Positions 6,509 to 9,957 of a stretch of 9,957 nt of DNA are shown in pieces. A program made the translations under genes and the position numbers. A model generated the notes under the pieces. That model saw nothing but the letters and a program-made list of their open reading frames with translations. It was not told the origin of the DNA and made no database searches. The DNA comes from Candidatus Gastranaerophilales bacterium (GTDB taxonomy: Bacteria > Cyanobacteriota > Vampirovibrionia > Gastranaerophilales > Gastranaerophilaceae), in the NCBI GenBank assembly GCA_905235825.1, contig CAJONH010000195.1:1-9957 (forward strand). Reading direction: 5' to 3'. How positions within the stretch are numbered: the first letter of the stretch is position 1; each line of letters starts with the position of its first letter.

Positions 6509-6964
6509 TTATATTATTATTTGATTTTTTATATATTCTTCTAAAATTTCAACCGCATCCCTTACTAATTCAATACAGGGACGTTTTTTATAATAATTTT
6601 CCGTTCGTTTTTCCGGAATATAAGAGTTAGAAATATCAACTCCTTTTAGTAATTCACGGCAGATTATACTGCCGTTTTTTTCTTTGAATTTTTCAGCTAA
6701 TTCCTGAACTGTTCTATATTGACGGGTTTTGTTCTCGTGTGAATTTTGTGCTGAGGAAAATGCCAATCCTGCTGCCATAAACATGCCAGATACGGCTCCG
6801 CAGACTTCTCTCATTCTTCCCATTCCGCCTCCGAAGGAGGATGCAATTTTCATTGCAATATCAAAATCAAGCCCAAATTCTTCACAAAATACACCTAAAA
6901 CTGATTGAGAGCAATTATATCCCGACTTAAATAATTCTTCCGCTTTTTCCGTTTTTTCACTCAT
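6509..6964 (-). CDS. C_GCAxxG_C_C family protein
   Basis: A 151-residue member of the small C_GCAxxG_C_C family, a probable redox or metal-binding protein of anaerobes with no settled function. The signature cysteines are in place: GYNCSQSV (C18), EVCGAVSG (C55, the GCAxxG-like core following FGGGMGRMR), C102 in ICRELL and C130 in PCIELV, with an additional C27. The length is normal for the family, and the last helix (DAVEILEEYI) is typical. AAGGAA at 6971-6976 lies 6 bases before the ATG. It is divergently transcribed from the phosphorylase-like gene and followed by the zinc-ribbon gene. Confidence 0.85.
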   Translation of the reverse strand: MSEKTEKAEELFKSGYNCSQSVLGVFCEEFGLDFDIAMKIASSFGGGMGRMREVCGAVSGMFMAAGLAFSSAQNSHENKTRQYRTVQELAEKFKEKNGSIICRELLKGVDISNSYIPEKRTENYYKKRPCIELVRDAVEILEEYIKNQIII

Positions 6965-6987
6965 AAATAATTCCTTATTGATAAAAA

Positions 6988-7017
6988 ATTATTATCATGG
7001 CAAGCCAATTTTGTAAA
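6988..7017 (-). promoter_or_regulatory. Candidate promoter for the C_GCAxxG_C_C gene
   Basis: On the - strand TTTACA (7012-7017) is a 5/6 match to a -35 box. Two -10 candidates follow: AATAAT (6988-6993) at 18 bases and GATAAT (6991-6996) at 15 bases. The position, 24-27 bases before the start codon, leaves a short leader with the AAGGAA ribosome site. Confidence 0.35.
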
Positions 7018-7079
7018 TAATAATATAAAATTTTTAAATCCTGCTTATTATTTGAATTTGCCCGACAGTTGAGAAAATA

Positions 7080-7108
7080 TTGTTTTTTTGTTATGTTGTT
7101 GGTATAAC
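7080..7108 (+). promoter_or_regulatory. Extended -10 promoter of the phosphorylase-like gene
   Basis: TTGTTT (7080-7085), a 17-base spacer and TATAAC (7103-7108), preceded by TGG so that the -10 is of the extended TGn type. It lies 44 bases before the ATG at 7153 and fits a housekeeping sigma factor. Confidence 0.5.
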
Positions 7109-7152
7109 TTTATAGATAGTAATTTTAGTTCAGAAAAAATAAAGGAGTAACT

Positions 7153-8844
7153 ATGGGATTACCAAATGTAGCATATTTTTCAATGGAAATAGCAATTGAT
7201 CAGTCCATAGCAACATATTCGGGCGGATTAGGCTTCCTTGCCGGCTCGCACATGTTGTCGGCAGGCTATCTGCAAATGCCTATGGTAGGAGTTACAATGT
7301 TGTGGTCATACGGTTACTATAACCAGAGAATTGATCACGATGGCAATGTCGAAGTTGCATATATCAGAAAACATATTGATTTCTTAACAGATATAAATGA
7401 ATCAGTTGATGTGGATATTTACGGAGAAAAAGTAAAAGTAAAAGCATATAAACTTGAACCTAATATTTTTGATACCTGCCCTGTATATTTCCTGACAACG
7501 GATATAGAAGAAAACTCAGAATGGGCTCGTTCAATTTCTCATAAATTATATGACGGTAACGAAAAAATCAGAATTTCTCAGGAAACAGTTCTTGGTATAG
7601 CAGGTATCAGATTACTTCAAAAAATCGGATACAATTTTGATTGTGTTCATTTAAATGAAGGTCATGCTCTCCCTGCTGCATTTGAATTGTTAAATCAATA
7701 CAATGGCGATTTAAAAAAGGTAAGAGAAAAAGTCGTATTTACAACTCATACTCCCGTTGCGGCAGGTAATGAGGTTCACTGGGTAGATGAACTGTTAAAA
7801 GGCGGTTTCTTTGCCGGCAGACCTCGTGAAGAAGCAGTTCAATTGGGTGGAGAACAATTCTCCTTAACGGTTGCAGCTCTCAGAATGTCAAGACTCGCTA
7901 ATGCAGTTTCTCAATTGCACGGTTTGGTTTCAAACAAAATGTGGAATTGGGTTGAAGGAAGATGTCCTATCAGAGCTATTACCAATGCCGTAAATCTTCA
8001 CTACTGGCAGGATAACAGAATGAAAACAGATAATCTTGATTCTCTGCTCCAGTCTAAAAAAGAAATGAAAAAAGAAGTTTTTGAATACATCGCAAATACT
8101 GTAGGTAAAAGATTTGATCCCGATGTATTGACAATCACCTGGGCTAGAAGATTTGCAGATTATAAACGTGCATGGTTAATTTTCCTTGATGAAAGCAGAA
8201 TTTTAAAATTATTAAATGAAAATAAAGTTCAGTTGATTTTTGCAGGTAAATTCCATCCTGATGATGTTTCGGGTCGTGAAATGTTTAATAAGATTTTAAG
8301 AAATTCTTATTCAATGAAGAATGTTGTTGTTTTAACAGGGTACGAACTTGATTTAAGCGGTAAATTAAAACGTGCTTCCGATATCTGGTTAAATACACCT
8401 TTAAGACCGTTTGAAGCATCAGGAACATCCGGTATGAGTGCTAATGCCAACGGTGCTTTGCATTTATCTACGTTTGACGGATGGACTGTTGAAGGTACCT
8501 TCCCCGGTATTAACGGATTTACAATTGAATATCCTGGATTGGATGATAATATTCCATGGGAAGAAAGACACAGAAAAGATTATGAATGTATGATGGATAT
8601 TATCGAAAATCAGATAATACCTATGTATTACAATGATAAGACAAAATGGGCTATTATGATGCGTCAGGCAATAAGAACTGCAGAAGCATACTTCAATTCG
8701 GACAGAATGGTTATTGAATACTATAACAGATTGTATAAACCGATAGCACACGGAAGTGATGAAGGCGGAGTTTCAGGTCAGGATTATCAGGAAGCTACTG
8801 CAGCTCATTCAAACGATGCTTGGACATTCTCAAATATAAAATAA
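7153..8844 (+). CDS. Glycogen phosphorylase-like protein (GT35) lacking the PLP lysine
   Basis: A 563-residue homologue of the short bacterial alpha-glucan phosphorylases, which split glycogen to glucose-1-phosphate using pyridoxal phosphate. Fold landmarks are all present: YFSMEIAIDQSIATYSGGLGFLAGSH (8-33), VHLNEGHALPAAFELL (165-180), VVFTTHTPVAAGNEVHW (194-210), the phosphate-site motif ARRFADYKRA (331-340), AGKFHPDD (364-371), and IWLNTPLRPFEASGTSGM (411-428). However, the family motif GTSGMK continues here as GTSGMSANANG: codon 429 (8437-8439) is AGT (Ser), not the Lys that forms the PLP Schiff base. D to S at residue 32 and NGVH to NAVN at 278-281 are further departures. AAAGGAG at 7141-7147 lies 5 bases before ATG, and the ORF is intact, so this is no decayed pseudogene. 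It may be a PLP-free glycosyltransferase, a glucan-binding regulator, or a phosphorylase with a relocated lysine. Confidence 0.85.
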   Translation: MGLPNVAYFSMEIAIDQSIATYSGGLGFLAGSHMLSAGYLQMPMVGVTMLWSYGYYNQRIDHDGNVEVAYIRKHIDFLTDINESVDVDIYGEKVKVKAYKLEPNIFDTCPVYFLTTDIEENSEWARSISHKLYDGNEKIRISQETVLGIAGIRLLQKIGYNFDCVHLNEGHALPAAFELLNQYNGDLKKVREKVVFTTHTPVAAGNEVHWVDELLKGGFFAGRPREEAVQLGGEQFSLTVAALRMSRLANAVSQLHGLVSNKMWNWVEGRCPIRAITNAVNLHYWQDNRMKTDNLDSLLQSKKEMKKEVFEYIANTVGKRFDPDVLTITWARRFADYKRAWLIFLDESRILKLLNENKVQLIFAGKFHPDDVSGREMFNKILRNSYSMKNVVVLTGYELDLSGKLKRASDIWLNTPLRPFEASGTSGMSANANGALHLSTFDGWTVEGTFPGINGFTIEYPGLDDNIPWEERHRKDYECMMDIIENQIIPMYYNDKTKWAIMMRQAIRTAEAYFNSDRMVIEYYNRLYKPIAHGSDEGGVSGQDYQEATAAHSNDAWTFSNIK

Positions 8845-8865
8845 TATTTCTATAACGATAATGTA

Positions 8866-8893
8866 AAAATGGCGGAAGAAATTCCGCCATTTT
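8866..8893. terminator. Bidirectional terminator between glgP-like and ald
   Basis: A perfect 12-bp stem, AAAATGGCGGAA (8866-8877) with TTCCGCCATTTT (8882-8893), closed by a GAAA loop. T-rich tails flank it on both strands, so it can end the + strand phosphorylase-like transcript (stop at 8844) and the - strand ald transcript (stop at 8936). Confidence 0.9.
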
Positions 8894-8935
8894 ATTTAGT
8901 TTTATTAATTAATAATTTATTACTTATTGAAGTTT

Positions 8936-9957
8936 CTAAAAACCGATTATGCTTGGTAATTCGGTATATTCCATTCCAAAAGCCAAAGCAACACCTTTAT
9001 TGGTTAATTTTCCTTTGTATGTATTTACACCTTTTGCAAGTGCTTTATCTCTTTTAACTGCTTCAATAAATCCAAAATCAGCTATTTCTTTTACGTATTT
9101 CAAACTTTCATTAGCAAATGCGGGAGATGCTGTTCTTGCAACGCATCCCGGAATATTCGGAACACAATAATGTAATACACCGAATTTGTCATAAAACGGA
9201 TTATCTAAAGTTGTTATTCTGTCTTCTGTTTCGGCTATACCTCCTTGGTCTATGGATACATCTACAATAACAGAGCCTTTTTTCATACTTTTTACCATAT
9301 CCTCGGTTATTAAACAGGGCGGTTTATGTCCCGGAATTAAGACTGCACCGATAACAGCATCAGCATCTTTTATTAAATTTCTGATTATATCTTCATCCGA
9401 TAAATATGTTTTAACATTAGAACCTAAAACATCATGAGCATATCTTAATTTTTCTATGTTAATATCCAAAAGACTTACATTTGCCCCCATATTAGCAGCC
9501 GTTTTAGCTGCAAAAAATCCGACGTTTCCGGCTCCTATAATGAGAACTTTGCAAGCCTCAACACCCGGCATACCGCCCATCATTATTCCTGAACCTCCAT
9601 TATGATTTTCAAGAAGGTTTGCAGCAATTTGAATTGATTTTTTACCTGCAATTTCTCCCATAGGACGTAGTAATGGAGTAACTCCGTTTGTATCTTCAAT
9701 TGTTTCAAGTGCTACAGCTGAAACTTTTTTTTCGAGTAATGCATCTGTCATTGCTTTTTCTACAACTAAATGCATAAAAGAAATCAATATTTGGTGCTTT
9801 TTTAAGAATTTCAGTTCAGAGGAACACAGTTCTTTTACTTTAAAAATCATATCTGCTTGATTATATAAATCTGCAGCATTATCAATAATAACAGCACCCG
9901 ATTTTGCATAATCTTCATCGGAATAACCGCTTCCGATACCTGCTGAACGTTCAATTA
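8936..9957 (-). CDS. ald: Alanine dehydrogenase, N-terminus outside window
   Basis: NAD-dependent alanine dehydrogenase, interconverting L-alanine and pyruvate plus ammonium in the cytoplasm. The frame stays open upstream of the ATG at 9850 to the window edge, reading IERSAGIGSGYSDEDY, which matches the family N-terminus (usually GAGxGSGFxDxxY). The gene is thus 5'-partial, and about 35 residues, including the pyruvate-binding arginine, are missing. Counting from the first complete codon, 339 residues are visible: catalytic H62 (SFMHLVV), the GGSGIMMGGMPGV substrate/NAD loop, the Rossmann motif GAGNVG (141-146) with D164 for the NAD ribose, catalytic D236 (VDVSIDQGG) and N267 (VPNIPGCVART). 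The C-terminal block is normal. It ends at the shared terminator. Transhydrogenase alpha subunits are similar, but the length and the DQGG and VPNIPG motifs favour Ald. Confidence 0.93.
   Translation of the reverse strand, partial: IERSAGIGSGYSDEDYAKSGAVIIDNAADLYNQADMIFKVKELCSSELKFLKKHQILISFMHLVVEKAMTDALLEKKVSAVALETIEDTNGVTPLLRPMGEIAGKKSIQIAANLLENHNGGSGIMMGGMPGVEACKVLIIGAGNVGFFAAKTAANMGANVSLLDINIEKLRYAHDVLGSNVKTYLSDEDIIRNLIKDADAVIGAVLIPGHKPPCLITEDMVKSMKKGSVIVDVSIDQGGIAETEDRITTLDNPFYDKFGVLHYCVPNIPGCVARTASPAFANESLKYVKEIADFGFIEAVKRDKALAKGVNTYKGKLTNKGVALAFGMEYTELPSIIGF

Noticed and set aside
8464..8751. ORF on the - strand inside the phosphorylase-like gene
   Set aside because: A shadow of a clear coding region, with no recognisable protein content.
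9848..9850. ATG at 9850 as the start of ald
   Set aside because: The 35 codons upstream are open and encode the conserved GSGYSDEDY part of the N-terminal domain.
1..9957. CRISPR array, tRNA or rRNA genes, insertion sequences
   Set aside because: No regularly spaced repeats, cloverleaf-like gene, rRNA stretch or transposase was seen on reading both strands by eye.

Overview
The window is an AT-rich bacterial chromosomal segment using the standard bacterial code (TGA, TAA and TAG all act as stops) with clear purine-rich Shine-Dalgarno sites. It has short intergenic gaps, short operons on both strands and one small palindromic repeat of a type common in some bacterial genomes. The gene mix is a capsule-type ATP-grasp, a bifunctional sugar nucleotidyltransferase/kinase, a short-type glycogen phosphorylase homologue, alanine dehydrogenase and a C_GCAxxG_C_C protein. 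This fits a low-GC anaerobe, for example a gut Gastranaerophilales (Melainabacteria)-like or clostridial lineage. That placement is an impression; no marker gene in the window fixes it.

Left part (1-1212, + strand): the 3' part of a TupA-like ATP-grasp gene that enters from outside the window. A palindromic repeat of about 110 bp lies inside it and is translated in frame. A 75-residue, six-cysteine small protein follows, its start codon overlapping the end of the ATP-grasp gene. A U32-peptidase-like protein with ten conserved-looking cysteines converges on it (1229-2377, - strand). Its leader contains a terminator-like hairpin. Between 2378 and 2671 I see only this hairpin and a weak promoter; then comes a possible 28-residue hydrophobic peptide gene (2672-2758).

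Middle (2753-5902, - strand): a compact three-gene operon transcribed in the order hisD (histidinol dehydrogenase), ManC-type cupin, and a fused nucleotidyltransferase/small-molecule kinase. The last two look like enzymes that prepare an activated or decorated sugar for surface polysaccharide. HisD keeps every catalytic residue, but no other his gene is visible. A 10-bp perfect dyad overlaps the likely hisD promoter.

Right part: a zinc-ribbon protein and a C_GCAxxG_C_C protein (6069-6964, - strand) diverge from a glycogen-phosphorylase-like gene (7153-8844, + strand) that has a recognisable extended -10 promoter. The phosphorylase homologue keeps the fold motifs but has serine where the family has its pyridoxal-phosphate lysine, which is the most striking observation here. 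It ends at a perfect 12-bp bidirectional terminator shared with alanine dehydrogenase (ald), which runs off the right edge of the window on the - strand.
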